64,000 nt of DNA, from the NCBI RefSeq assembly GCF_041146395.1, contig NC_090989.1:243650843-243714842 (forward strand). Reading direction: 5' to 3'. Below, one piece after another: positions 1 through 10,600 of this stretch (positions within the stretch are counted from its first letter, which is position 1; each line of letters opens with the position of its first letter). The position numbers were made by a program, and so were the translations under genes. The notes below the pieces were generated by a model that was not told where the DNA came from, searched no databases, and saw nothing but the letters and a program-made list of their open reading frames with translations. The stretch is from Eulemur rufifrons. Taxonomy: Eukaryota; Chordata; Mammalia; Primates; Lemuridae.

Positions 1-241
1 ACAGATTTCAGCTGCTGCTTATCACAGGGGAGGCAGTGTGAAGTCTGAGTCCTACCAAGTTAACTTTATGCCAGAACAACAAAGTCAAAACTCTTCAAAG
101 GAAGGTAACAAAATTCAGAGTCTCTACAATGTCTCATCTACAATGTTCAGCATACAATAAAATTTTTTCTAGTCATGCAAAAACAGAAAAATGTGACCTA
201 TAGTTCAGAAAAAAAAAAAAAAAAGAGTAGCAAATGGAAAC
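1..241 (+). mobile_element. L1M LINE, 5' region fragment
   Basis: The sequence follows the old mammalian L1M pattern upstream of ORF1, including CAACAAAGTCA, CAAAATTCAGAGTCTCTACA, CAGCATACAATAAAA and ATGCAAAAACAGAAAAATG. An A-run near 209-226 ends the recognisable part. The last bases, CAAATGGAAAC, resemble an ORF2 segment just upstream of the L1 sequence that resumes at 610, so the copy seems to have lost most of ORF1 and ORF2 before or during later insertions. It is a dead element with no open frame. The element begins before the window. I am fairly sure it is L1M; the subfamily is not assigned. Confidence 0.6.
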
Positions 242-609
242 TGTTAGGTCCGAAGCTGACAGAGAGACACACGAAGCCTTATGTGTAGCAAAATGCTATT
301 TATTTTGAGCATCTGGGTGCAGAGGGGTAGAGGCCAAAGAGCATCCACTCTGAGGGAGGGGAAAGCCTTTATACGGCGTTTCTTTGAGGGAAGTGAGTAC
401 CTGGGCCAGAACAGCCACTGCAATAACCATTTTTTTTAAACAACCAATTTCTGGGATCCCTTTGTCTCTCTCATCCTGCAGAGATAAGGGAAGGGGGTAG
501 TTTTGTCCTTATCACGGGGGGATAGGAATGCCGGCGTCTGCAGCTGTTAGATTTTACAACCTCCAGGGACTCTTCACACTCCTGAGACTCCTGTGGCTAT
601 TGTTTTACA
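242..609 (-). mobile_element. Solo retroviral LTR (endogenous retrovirus)
   Basis: On the minus strand this 368-bp block begins TGTAAAAC and ends CCTAACA, the TG...CA ends of an LTR. It has a TATA-like GTATAAAGG (about 368-376) and an AATAAA signal (299-304 read in reverse) about 57 bases before its 3' end, giving a short R/U5. Both sides are L1: recognisable L1 ORF2 resumes at 610. No gag, pol or env is attached, so it is a solo LTR left by recombination between two LTRs. It keeps several CpG dinucleotides, which suggests it is younger than its L1 host. I could not find a target-site duplication (237-241 against 610-614 do not match). It may be class II (ERV2-like), but the class is a guess. 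Confidence 0.72.
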
Positions 610-950
610 AGACTCAATATTGTTAAAATGAAAATTTTACACAGGTTATCTACAGGTTTAATACCACCCCAATCAAAATCTTATGAGTCTTTTTTTGAGA
701 CATTGACAAGTTGGTTCTAAAATTTATATAAAAATGCAAAAGACCTAGAATGGCCAACTATTTTGTAAAAACAAAACAAAACAAAGGTGGAGGTTTCACA
801 TTACTGGTTTAATAATTTACTTTAAAGTGACTAGTATTCAAACCACTATAGTATTAACATAATAATAGATATTTAGTTCAACAGATCAAAATAGAAAGTC
901 TAAAAATAAATCCACGTATGCACAGTTAGTTGATTTTCAACAAAGATGCA
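610..950 (+). mobile_element. L1M LINE, ORF2 3' part (first piece)
   Basis: L1 ORF2 resumes exactly at the LTR edge with AGACTCAATATTGTTAA and continues through the conserved wording around AATGGCCAACTATTTTGTAA and AACAGATCAAAATAGAAAGT. This is the region that encodes the ORF2 part downstream of the reverse transcriptase core. It is full of stops and indels. It breaks at about 950 (ACAAAGATGCA) and continues at about 2613 with GGCAACTAAATGGGAAAAAG, the sequence expected next in an L1, so 951-2612 is a later insertion or rearrangement. Confidence 0.8.
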
Positions 951-997
951 GTAATGTGTGTTTACTCATTATTCAAGAATATTTAGTTTTCTATAGA

Positions 998-1214
998 ACA
1001 GGGAATGGGAAGCTTTTTCTTAAAGGGTCATATTGCAAATATTTTAGATTTGAAGGCTCTACTGTCTGCTGCAACTACTGTGCTCAGTTTAGTCTTCATA
1101 GCAGGAATGCAGCCATAGACAATATGTCAATGAATGGTCGTGGCTATGTTACAATAAAACATTATTTATAAAAACAGATAGCGGGCCTGCAGGCCATAGT
1201 TTGCTGATCCCTAC
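998..1214 (-). mobile_element. hAT-Charlie type DNA transposon remnant
   Basis: The block has the wording of a common non-autonomous mammalian hAT element, in reverse: AAAGGGTCATATTGCAAATA, GCAGCCATAGACAATATGT, GTGGCTATGTTACAATAAAA and a terminal GGCCATAGTTTGCTGATCCC. The terminal motif is the reverse of GGGGTCAGCAAACTATGGCC, seen in the opposite orientation at 20861. It has no transposase frame. The exact MER subfamily is not assigned. Confidence 0.72.
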
Positions 1215-1240
1215 CATAGAACATAAGAAAAACAAATACA

Positions 1241-1544
1241 GGTCAAAGCAGGAGGACTGCTTGAGATCAGGAATTCGAGACTAGCCTGAGCATGAGTGAG
1301 ACCCTGTCTCTGCAAAAAAAAAAAAAATTGAAAAATTAGCCAGGCATGGTGGTGCATGCCTGTAGTCCCAGTTGCTCGGGAGGCTGCGACAGGAAGATCA
1401 CTTGAGCCCAGGAGTTTGAAGTTGCAGTGAGCTATGATGATGCCACTCTACTCTAGCCCTGGTGACAAAGCGCTACCCTGTCTCAAAAACAAACCAACCA
1501 ACCCCAAAACAACAAAAAAAAAAAACTAAAAAAAAAAAAAAAAA
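1241..1544 (+). mobile_element. Alu SINE, 5'-truncated, strepsirrhine-type
   Basis: A dimeric Alu lacking about the first 45 bases. The left arm carries GCCTGAGCATGAGTGAGACC, a strepsirrhine-type variant. The middle A-rich linker lies near 1313-1327, the right arm runs from TTAGCCAGGCATGGTGG to TGACAAAGCGC, and an A/C-rich tail runs from 1485 to 1544. It is non-coding and depends on L1 for mobility. The tail has decayed to mixed A and C runs, so it is not a recent insertion. Confidence 0.9.
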
Positions 1545-1582
1545 CCACCCTCAAATATAGTGGATAGTTGAAACTAAATATA

Positions 1583-1905
1583 GTATTGGCTCTCTGTCTC
1601 CATGGGTTCTGCATCTGTGGATTCAACCAATCATGGATTGAAAAAAATTGCATCTGTACTAAACATGTACAGATTTTTTCCTTATCGTTATTTCCTAAAC
1701 AATACAGTATAACAACAATTTGCATAAGATTTACTTTGTATTAGCTATTATAAGTAATCTAGAGATGATTTAAAGTATAGGGGAGGATGTATACAGGTTA
1801 TATGCAAATACTACACCATTTTCTATTAAGGATTTGAGCATCCTCAGATTTTGGTATCTGCAGGATTTTTGAAACCAGTCTCCCACAGATACCGAGGGAT
1901 GACTG
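1583..1905 (-). mobile_element. TcMar-Tigger DNA transposon (MER2-type)
   Basis: Both ends are recognisable. At the right, GATACCGAGGGATGACTG followed by TA is the reverse of the MER2/Tigger terminus; at the left, the other terminus GGCTCTCTGTCTCCATGGG is preceded by TA. The interior has the familiar CATGTACAGATTTTT, ACAATACAGTATAAC, AATCTAGAGATGATTTAAAG and ATATGCAAATACTACACCAT segments. The TA on each side fits mariner/Tigger target-site duplication. No transposase is present; this is a short non-autonomous derivative. Confidence 0.88.
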
Positions 1906-1907
1906 TA

Positions 1908-2612
1908 GAAGCAAGCAGCTTGTGAGATACGTTAATACAAATAAAATAAGTGAACTGGAACATATGTGTGTTGTACATAGATAAAAGGATGGAACAATTA
2001 ATTATGTAACTTACTGGTAGAAAAGCTCAGAAAAACCACATAGGTACCAAATATTCACAACACAATAAATAAACACAAGCTACATGAGTCTCCCAATATT
2101 CATGAGAATTTAAATAGGTCACTCGATGACACCTATTCTACCCTTAGTGTCCTTATCCAAGAAACTCAAGTTAAATTTGTAGCTGCTCATCATACTAACT
2201 GGCAAGCCATGACTGCAGTCATTTGTACTTTTCCCAGTGTCTCTCCTCTAGCATAACTGTGCATGTGGCTGGCTCCAGACATCCATCCACTGAGTCTTCT
2301 TTCTCAAACCTCAAACATACCATCCACAGGGAAGTCTGATGTGGCAGAGAGATTGAGATACAGAACATATGAATACAGTGTAACCCATGATTCAGGCAGT
2401 ATGGTCCTTCCATTCAGTTTGAATCCACCCTAAGTATATTAATTTACTCACCTCTTTCTTATTGCATCTCTCTTTGTTTTATGCTGATTCCTTAACCATG
2501 TGTTTCAAGCACCTTGATCTGTGTACATTTCCTTTCTTTTCTGATCTGGAAGATAGTTTAGCTGGTAGGGTATCTGGAGGCATCATTTCTTCAAGGTAAT
2601 TTCCTACATGGC
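1908..2612. other. Unassigned DNA inside the L1M interruption
   Basis: This 0.7-kb stretch lies between the Tigger element and the point where L1M resumes. I recognise no repeat family, and its short open frames look random. Near its right edge, GGCATGCACC repeats the ATGCA seen at the left edge of the interruption (946-950), which might be a short target-site duplication of a larger inserted unit. Confidence 0.4.
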
Positions 2613-3205
2613 ATGCACCAGGCAACTAAATGGGAAAAAGAAAAGCCTTCTCAACAAATGGTGCTGGGACAACTGGATATACATGGAAAAAATGAATTTT
2701 AACCCTCAAGTTTACGCTATACCTCAAAATGAATTTCAGATGAATCATAGCTATAAATGAAAAAGATAAGTACATAAAGCTTCTAGAAAAGAATGTGGGA
2801 GAATATCTCTGTGAACTTGGGGAAGGCAAAAATTCTTAAAGAGGAGAAATTACTAAGCATAAAAAGAAAAAATGGTAAATGGATTAATCAAAATTAAAAG
2901 TTTTGCTCATGAAAAGATACCACTAAAAAAATGAAAAAGGCAAGTTACAAACACGAAGAAAATATTCAGTATATATATTCACCAAATAAAGGAATTATAT
3001 TAAGAATATGTAAAAATGCATACAAATCAAAAAACATATAAACCAACATAAAGATGGGCAAAAGACTTGAACAGACACTCCAAATAAGATATATAAATGA
3101 ATGGCCAATAAGAACATGGAAAACATCATTAGTCATGAAGGAAGCACAAATTAAAATCACAATAAGATATATCTGGCACCCATAGAAAGTCTAAAATTAA
3201 GTAAA
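2613..3205 (+). mobile_element. L1M LINE, ORF2 3' end (second piece)
   Basis: Continues the L1 interrupted at 950. It contains AACAAATGGTGCTGGGACAA (the canonical L1 ORF2 segment), ATACATAAAGCTTCTAGAAA, GGATTAATCAAAATTAAAAG, GACTTGAACAGACACTCC and the ORF2 tail ACATCATTAGTCATGAAGG. It is riddled with stops in every frame. It fades into an AT-rich tract (about 3190-3257) without a recognisable 3'UTR, so its true 3' end is lost. Confidence 0.85.
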
Positions 3206-4639
3206 ATAAACTTAATTTAATTAAAAGTAATTATTTAATAAAATTAAAATAAATGTGAAAGAGCCAAGTTTTGTTCTTTCTTTCTTTTTTTTTTTTACAC
3301 AAAGATTTTGACACCACAAAGAGCCAAGATTCAAGTGTTACTTGGATACATACCTGACAAAGTAAGAACAAGGTAACTAAAAATGTCAGGCAGATCAGAA
3401 CTCAGAGGAAAATACTATGGGGGATTTCTTAGGTCTGTTGCAAGGGCACTTTTAGGAGGAATATCCGTGGCCCCAGAAAGAGTATGCATGTGGTGTTAGC
3501 AGAGGGCAGGCATCTAACTGAAAGGAAATTTCTTAATATTGTATTTTCGTAGATATATATTCCCTGTACAATCTAAAAAAATGCTAGCACTGTTTTGTTT
3601 TCTTCAACAAACAATTTTATTAGGAAGGCAAAAATCATTTTAGGAAGGAACAGGGATAAAAGGTAGAAAGAAGGCAGAAATTATAGGGTTTAGGGGCACA
3701 AAAGGGGACAGAAGCCTATTTTACATATCAATAAAATATTTTTAGTTGGTCTGCCTTTTCTTGAGAGGGACTTGAATCTCCCCCTTACACCCAACCTCAT
3801 GGTGAACACCAGCTCTCAGTACCCTTGGGACAAAAGCTGGATTATTTAATCAAACTGATTTACTTATACTTTATTAACACTGGAAGACAAGCAGGAAGAG
3901 TAGTTATGTGTAGAGATTTACATACTCTATGACATTCAGATAATGCCATAGATATTTGTAATGGAGGAACATGAAAAAAAAATTAAAAAACACTTCCAAT
4001 AGGCAGAATGTCACATAATGAGCCTCTCAGAAATGTCAACATTAAACATAAGCTTCATTTATAGGAAGATTGTGGGCAAAACAACTAAAAAAAAAAAGCG
4101 AAATACATTTGGAAAGAAATCTTATGTAATTACTTTTTGATAAAAAGAATTACAGTATAATGATTGAGACTCAAATTATGTAAAAATTCTTGCCTGTCTT
4201 AGAAAGAAAGCTGCCCTCTATGGGTAGTTTTTAAACAGCTCCTGGTGGGCATTCATCCCAGTTGGAGGTCTTTGTTACTTAGAGAGGCTGAGAGGACAAG
4301 AGGAGAGAATTCAGAGGAATCTGAGTCTTCTATCTTTACTTCAACCAGAGAACCTGCTCTTTTATCTATTTTCTTTCATTGTACTTGCATGTAAAATTTC
4401 ATTTGAAGACAGTTTCCATGGCTTAAAATTATTTTTAAAAAATGTACTTTCTTATACCTTTACTTTCAAAGTAAGTTGTAAATTTACTGTGAATAGGGAC
4501 CTTACCTTCTCTGCTCTCGAGAGGCGATTATTATCTTGCTCTCACATGGGAGGCAAGTACACAAGTAAAAGTAATATATTAATATAATGGACAAACACCA
4601 TCACCAAATGAGTAACAAAAATCTAAATATAATAAGCTA
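3206..4639. other. Unassigned AT-rich DNA
   Basis: The stretch opens with low-complexity A/T sequence and a T-run near 3281-3297. I recognise no gene and no repeat with confidence. The segments around 3350-3520 and 4200-4350 are more GC-rich and could be very old repeats. Small A-runs occur at 3976, 4087 and 4437. Confidence 0.4.
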
Positions 4640-4790
4640 ATATTTAGAAACATATTTAACTTTAGTCAACAGAGAAATGAAAATTAAAATAAGATACTAT
4701 TTTTCTGGTATTATAGTTAAAATTGTGTTACACCATTAGAATACTTTGAAAAGAATTGATAGCCTTATAGTTTGAGTAAATTGTTTCTTC
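4640..4790 (+). mobile_element. Probable L1ME fragment
   Basis: The stretch around CAACAGAGAAATGAAAATTA and AAAATAAGATACTATTTTT resembles the L1 ORF2 tail (normally AGAGAAATGCAAATTAAAAC followed by AGATACCATTTTT), heavily decayed. It probably belongs to the same element as the 3'UTR at 5225-6045. Confidence 0.42.
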
Positions 4791-4794
4791 CAGG

Positions 4795-4821
4795 GAAATA
4801 AAATAAAATAAAATAAAATAC
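4795..4821 (+). repeat. (AAATA)n microsatellite
   Basis: About five tandem copies of the pentamer AAATA. A short decayed purine tract of (GA) units follows at 4979-4997. Confidence 0.85.
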
Positions 4822-5224
4822 TATTTTTCATGTGCCAAATTAGCTGAGAGTCATAATAAAGAAGGTTTCAAAATGTCAATGCCATGGCATATAATGCATA
4901 GTACATTTCACTATATGAAATGCAATAGTGTCATTTATGCACTTTTAAACATTTCAAAAAAATTCTATCTATATCTACAGAGAGAGAGAGAAAGAGATAA
5001 AGATAAGGCAAATGTAATAAAATGCTAACATTCAGAGAATTGGTAAATGGTTTTGGAGAATTCTTTGTATTATTCCTGTGTCTTTCCTGTTTTTCTTAAA
5101 TTATATCAATAAATACATTCTTCCAAAGTAAAGATAATATGGTATTACAGATGGATATAGTTAAGAACATGATTAAAGTAGATGAATCTATACCAAGAAA
5201 AAAAATAGAGAATATTGACTGTCA

Positions 5225-6045
5225 GTAAGGATCTTATACAATGGTAGCAGGTATAGAAGTTGAGACAACCCTCTGCAAAATATTTGATGATGTAATAAAA
5301 TGGAGTGACATTGTGTATTTCATTTTATTTAGTAATTCAGTTCTGGAAATCTCTGCTAAGGAAATAAAATAAAATGTGGAAGCAGACTTATGTACAAAAT
5401 ATGTCAAATTTAGCATTATTTATAAAGCTAAACTATGTAAGAAATCTAAATATTTTTTAATAATCAGATGGTTATATTTATTATGGCAGAGCCTTATGGT
5501 TGGGTATTACATAATAATAAATATAATGATGAAAATGACGTCCGACATATACAGAGTGTCCCCAAAGTCACCATATATAGGGAAAATGGGAAATTGTAGC
5601 TAAATGTACCTTTATTTATAAAATATTCATTACACAATTTTACAAAATTTTTCCTTCCTTTGTATGGAGACTTTTGGGACCCCCTGTAGTTACTGTGTAT
5701 CATGAACTATACTAAGTCCCTTCTTGACTATTTTGTAATTCTCACAACAGACTTCAAATTGACATTTATGAATAGTTTATATTACTATGAGAGACATTGT
5801 ATGATGTTAAGTGTAAAATTCAAGATGCACAGTTTTATACAGTGTAATTAGAACCAATTTTAAGAAGACTCTATGAAATAAAGACTGAAAGGAAAATTGC
5901 CAAAGGCGTAAAGAACAACTCTCTTTAGACGTTGGCACACTGGATATATTTTGTTCCTCTTTTCTCTATTTTACAAATTTTAGGTAATAACTGTATGTTA
6001 ATTATATAATAAAATATGATAAAATAAAAAAATTAAAAGAAAAAG
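5225..6045 (+). mobile_element. L1ME LINE, ORF2 end and 3'UTR, interrupted
   Basis: Matches the end of an old L1: AATTCAGTTCTGGAAATCTC, AAGGAAATAAAATAAAATGT, TAGCATTATTTATAAAGC, then GTTAAGTGTAAAATTCAAGA, GACTGAAAGGAAAATTGCCA and a 3' end with TATTTTACAAATTTTAGGTA followed by an A-rich tail near 6004-6043. A small DNA transposon (5552-5686) interrupts it. It is non-coding. Confidence 0.65.
5552..5686. mobile_element. Mariner-type MITE, 135 bp, TA target duplication
   Basis: The block starts CAGAGTGTCCCCAAAGTC and ends with the reverse of CAGGGGGTCCCAAAAGTC. The two ends pair as about 24-base imperfect inverted repeats, and a TA lies on each side (5550-5551 and 5687-5688). TIRs beginning CAGGGTGTCCC and TA duplications are typical of mariner-group elements. 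The 87-bp interior has no transposase. It lies within an L1ME 3'UTR and so is younger than that element. The autonomous partner is unknown. Confidence 0.72.
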
Positions 6046-7610
6046 TTATAGTAGACATCTATAGCTTTCATTTAAAATACCATAAAATTGAAAATATTTT
6101 TGAAAGTGTTAGCAGGTTAATTGAAAATGTGGAGTTAGTATTCATATTTAATCCAAATTGATTTCTGAAGACATAGGATTATTAGAATTTTTATGATAAC
6201 ACCAGGACATATTATAGAATCTGTCAGAGACTATGTGATGCCTAGAATATGCCTTAAAGTTAAATAAATTTTCTGTAATTGTATCTGCATTGTATTGTAG
6301 CCAATATAAGCATATAATTCAAAGACTTGTTTCTGATAAAACAAAAGCAAAGTAAATGTGAATTATTGTATAGTATAAATGTAGTATAAAAAACCATGTT
6401 CTAGAAATTTCAAAGAAGAATGCACTTTTTTGACTCGTAAGTTAGTAATTTACATTCTAGAGAGATTTTAATTATAAGGAATCTACATTTGTTATGAATG
6501 CATTTAAATACATTATGAGAATTGGAATTTTTCAATGAGATATTAAATACATTATGAGAATTGGAATTTTTCAATGAGATATCTATTGTAATATTGGCTG
6601 TGATAATAATGAAAATGTTGATGGTATGTCTCCAATTTAAAACCAAGAATAAATATCATAATGATCATATCATAGGAATGAAAATATCTTTCCCAAAAAA
6701 TATTTACACTAAAATTAAGCCCACAAATATAATATATTTTCCAATTCTTTGTAACCAAGAATCATGGATAAAGTCAGAAAATAGTTTTAAATATTTTCAG
6801 AGTTGCTACACATTTTAATACCCTCTACACAAATTCTAAGAACATTTAGGCTAACCTTTATTACCTAAGGTAAAATTAAAAACAAAAAGTGGAGAAAACA
6901 TGCAACCAATTGATGTCCATATATGGAAATTCTAGCATGGATATTTATAAGATTGTATTGAACATTTTTTAATGATTTAATTTTAAAAGCATCCATATCC
7001 ACCTCAAGTAATAGCTTTCAAATGAAACTTTAATACAACTGATCTTACTTATAAGGAACCTATGTAATTTAAGAAAAATTCCTGTCTGGTGAGAAACAAA
7101 TGAATATTCAAGATCTTAAAGATTAAGTAATTTGTTTTAGAAATGAGAGAGATAAAAAAACATCTTCATTGAAAGTGTAGGAAGATAAAAGGAGACAAAC
7201 TCAGAACAGGAGGGATGTCAGTATCATTTTTAGAGATTGAAATGAATATCATTATATGTAATTATTTCATCAGTTCTGGTCTTCTAAAACATTAAATAGT
7301 TTATAAGTTTATGATAATATTTACATCACTTACATTTATTTTTTTGATTTTTGCTTTATGCATAGATTTCAGTAAAAGAAATGTTTTTCTTCCTTGGAGT
7401 AGTTAGAACTCAATTTTACGTACCATCTCTCAGAATTAGCTCTCAAAGATTTCCCACTTAAGAGAAAGAATGTGATGTTTTCTTATGTTTAATGTATGGC
7501 TAACATTTTAAAAGCAAGAAGCAAAATATTTGCTGTGTTTTCCTTTTCCTAACAACTCAGAACTTCAGGTTCATGTGGGAAATCCCAGCATACTGCAATA
7601 GGAAACAGAC
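6046..7610. other. Unique AT-rich DNA
   Basis: I recognise no gene and no dispersed repeat. The only structure seen is a perfect two-copy tandem duplication at 6504-6582, listed separately. Open frames near 6410-6820 are produced by that duplication and by low GC content. Confidence 0.45.
6504..6582 (+). repeat. Perfect 39-bp tandem duplication (two copies)
   Basis: The 39-bp unit at 6504-6542 is repeated without a mismatch at 6543-6581, and the match runs one base further. The unit contains ATTATGAGAATTGGAATTTT. Perfect identity in otherwise decayed DNA points to a recent local duplication, or to an assembly duplication. Confidence 0.95.
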
Positions 7611-7695
7611 CTTAGGAATGATCCAATCCAACATCTTCATTCTCCAGTTGAAAAATTACGATCCCAAAAGATTAAAGTTTTACAGTTTACCCCTT
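7611..7695 (+). mobile_element. Possible ancient SINE/LINE tail (MIR- or L3-like)
   Basis: GACCTTAGGAATGATCCAAT, CATTCTCCAGTTGAAAAATT and GATCCCAAAAGATTAAAG follow the order of the widespread wording 'atctagtccaac...tttacagatgaggaaactgaggcccagag...gttaag', strongly decayed. Confidence 0.33.
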
Positions 7696-10600
7696 TGACT
7701 ACAAAGCAGTGTCTCCAGAACAGTCAAATCTTCATCGAAGGTACATCATTAACATTGCATCTATTACTCATATTCTTTTTCCTAAGAGAAAACAGTGCTA
7801 GTGTACCCTGCTTTGGAAACAGATACGGGAGATTAGGAGAAAAGGATATAGTACTCATACTTCCTAGTTTTTATGAGACATTGCTGTTAACACTTGTTAT
7901 CTTAGTATAATCATTAATGGCTCCCTCTTTCACACTCAGACTGTCCATTTTGCTTGGACACTCTACGATATTGAGTGTTTAATTTGGTTAAACTATGCTG
8001 ACGAAGTAAGGTGAAGTGGAAGTGGGAAAAGATGGTTTTTTTCTTTTGCTTACATTCTTCCATCTAATCAAGAGACTTTTGGGAAGAGAATGAATGAATG
8101 GCTTCACCAGAATTGCATAAAGTAAGAGGCCCAATGTTTTATCACATTAATTGTGTTTCAATTGGACAATTGTGTACTGTATTGTATACTTGATAGACTT
8201 GGTTTAATCTTATTGTAAGACAGCATGTATCTTGTTCTTACTTAAGGACACCAATAATTGTACATTCATTTATTGTGAGACTGTTAATATATTTTAGTCT
8301 ATTGCTTCTATCTTCTAAGTTCCCATATGAGCTACAAACTTAAAAAATCTGTTGAGGTCTTGAGGAAGAAAGAAGAGTGAAAAAAATCAAGAAATGGCTT
8401 TCTGCTGGAAAGCAATAATTCTGTTTAAGTTACTATTTAGAAGTGAAGGCACAGATTAATTGGTACATACAAATTATATGTAAACATATTTGGTCTTCTT
8501 AATTCATATACCTATAATTTGAATTAAAATGTTCTTTTGAGGGCAATTATGTGGTCCTAATGTTCCACAACAGCAAACCAAAATCTGGATTTTGTAAGGA
8601 GAAGCTTAGTATTATAAACAAGCTTCCATTCTTGGACTTTTGCTAATACTTGCACCAAACAAGTATTATCTTACATAGTTGATATGCTAAATATTTGTGT
8701 TTTGATGAACTCAAATGTAATTTTTCGGGTTAAAGTGATGTTTCACGGTGATCATAGTAATGAGTCATAGTTCCTGAGTAGACTTAACTTTGTATTTTCA
8801 GTTTGACAAACAAGTGGTTATAGATTCACAATTATGTGAATATATTGTTTCTGTGCTGTTGAAGTGCTAAGGGAGTAATACTTAAAGAAAATCTTTGTCT
8901 AATTTACATAAGTAATATGTTATACATATCTAATACATACAGAAAAACCATCAAGGCTGGATCAATAACAAAAAAATTCTTTTGACTACACATTGTAAAA
9001 TATACACGAATCTATCAGCAGCCTTCTCTTTCTTCCTCTACTCCAATCCTCTCTTATTGAAGGGATTGTATTAAACTGGCTACTGTTTCCTAAAGAGATA
9101 GTTATTTTATAGAAAAATGAAATTGGGTGTTCATTTCTCTATTGAGAAAAGGGACTTGAGGCAACAACTGAAGTGAATTAATGCTATTATTACTGTGGCG
9201 CTTGCCTTATGTCTTGCTATTATCTGAGTGAGGGGAGTGGGAAGCAATGCTTTTCAGGAAATCATAAAAGTAAAATGTTACAATATGTAAAAAGGAGTAG
9301 GCTGAAGGGCAAACAAAAAAAAAAAAAAGGAAGATTCATCCATTAATCCTACTTACCAGAGCTGACAATTTGTAATGGGTATTGGCATCAGTATGTGCAA
9401 TTATTTCTTTACTTCCATGGAACTGAAACTGTTCTTCCCCTAGGAAGGCTTAGAGCAAGGTGTTTCCGGGTGGGGGGGTGGAGGTGGGGAAAAAAAGACA
9501 AAGGAGCTTATCCTGAATCTATTAGCTATAATGAACAGGTACTAAGAGGCAGACACTGTCATATAACATAAATTACAATCTAAATGAGATATCTGTATTT
9601 ACATAAGCGGTTCTGTAGGCACTCTAAGCTAAATTCATGGGAAGAAAGTCTTCCAAATGCCATTCATATCACCAGGGATAATTGCAGGACTAAAACGAAG
9701 CATCCATGCCATTGCTGGGAAAACATGGAATGGGGTTTTAATTTTCAGTTTGACTTACATGCTGTTGTCGTATCATGGAGACTACAGTTGCAGTTTTACA
9801 GCATGGTTTTTCTTGGCTTATTTTAGAATCACAGAAAGAGTAAGCTTGCAAATCTTTTAATAAGGCAATTACATTCAGACAAAGATTAGATCTCAGTGGC
9901 ACAATAGATTTTTGCTATATTATTCAGTATCTTTTTGATATTCCACTGTCACTAGACAAAGCTCTGAATAGTAATGTGACAAGTCTATTCAGAAGACAAC
10001 AATGAGGGTTTCCTTAATTGTGTTCACTTGTATGCCACACAAACCCTCACTTAATTTTTTTTTTGCCTGTTTTGGAAAAGCAGAAAGAAAATACCATTTA
10101 GAGTCACAAAAAACACTGTTGAATCTATCTTTGAAATCTGCATTTTGTATTTGTAAAATGAAAATGTTGAGATATTCAATCATTTAATTTTTTATTTAGT
10201 AAAAATATCTCATGATTCAAAACATCAGTCTTAATATAGAAATGAATTACTTGGTGTAAAAAAGAACAAAAATCTATAAGATGCTAAAGACTTGTTTAAA
10301 AATATGTGCTTTGGATGATGGGATGTGGATTTGGAAAATCCATGTGTTGGTTTCTAATGGTTGCCAATGAAAAGAAACTGAAGGCTAATATTTGTTTTAT
10401 CTATTTTCTTCAAGGCTTAACCTTCCCTCCATGACTTAGAATTCTTTGAAAAATATTACAGTGGAAATGTAAGATATATGGTCATGTTTAGAAAACCCAA
10501 TTTTATATTAATGTATCAGTTTATTTGGGAGAATGAAATCATGTTCATATGAGCTAGAATTTTGTTAAATTTTATAAATTAACATTCATATATTAAATTT

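Noticed and set aside
1485..1544. A-rich tract as a possible processed pseudogene tail
   Set aside because: It is the decayed A-tail of the Alu at 1241-1484.
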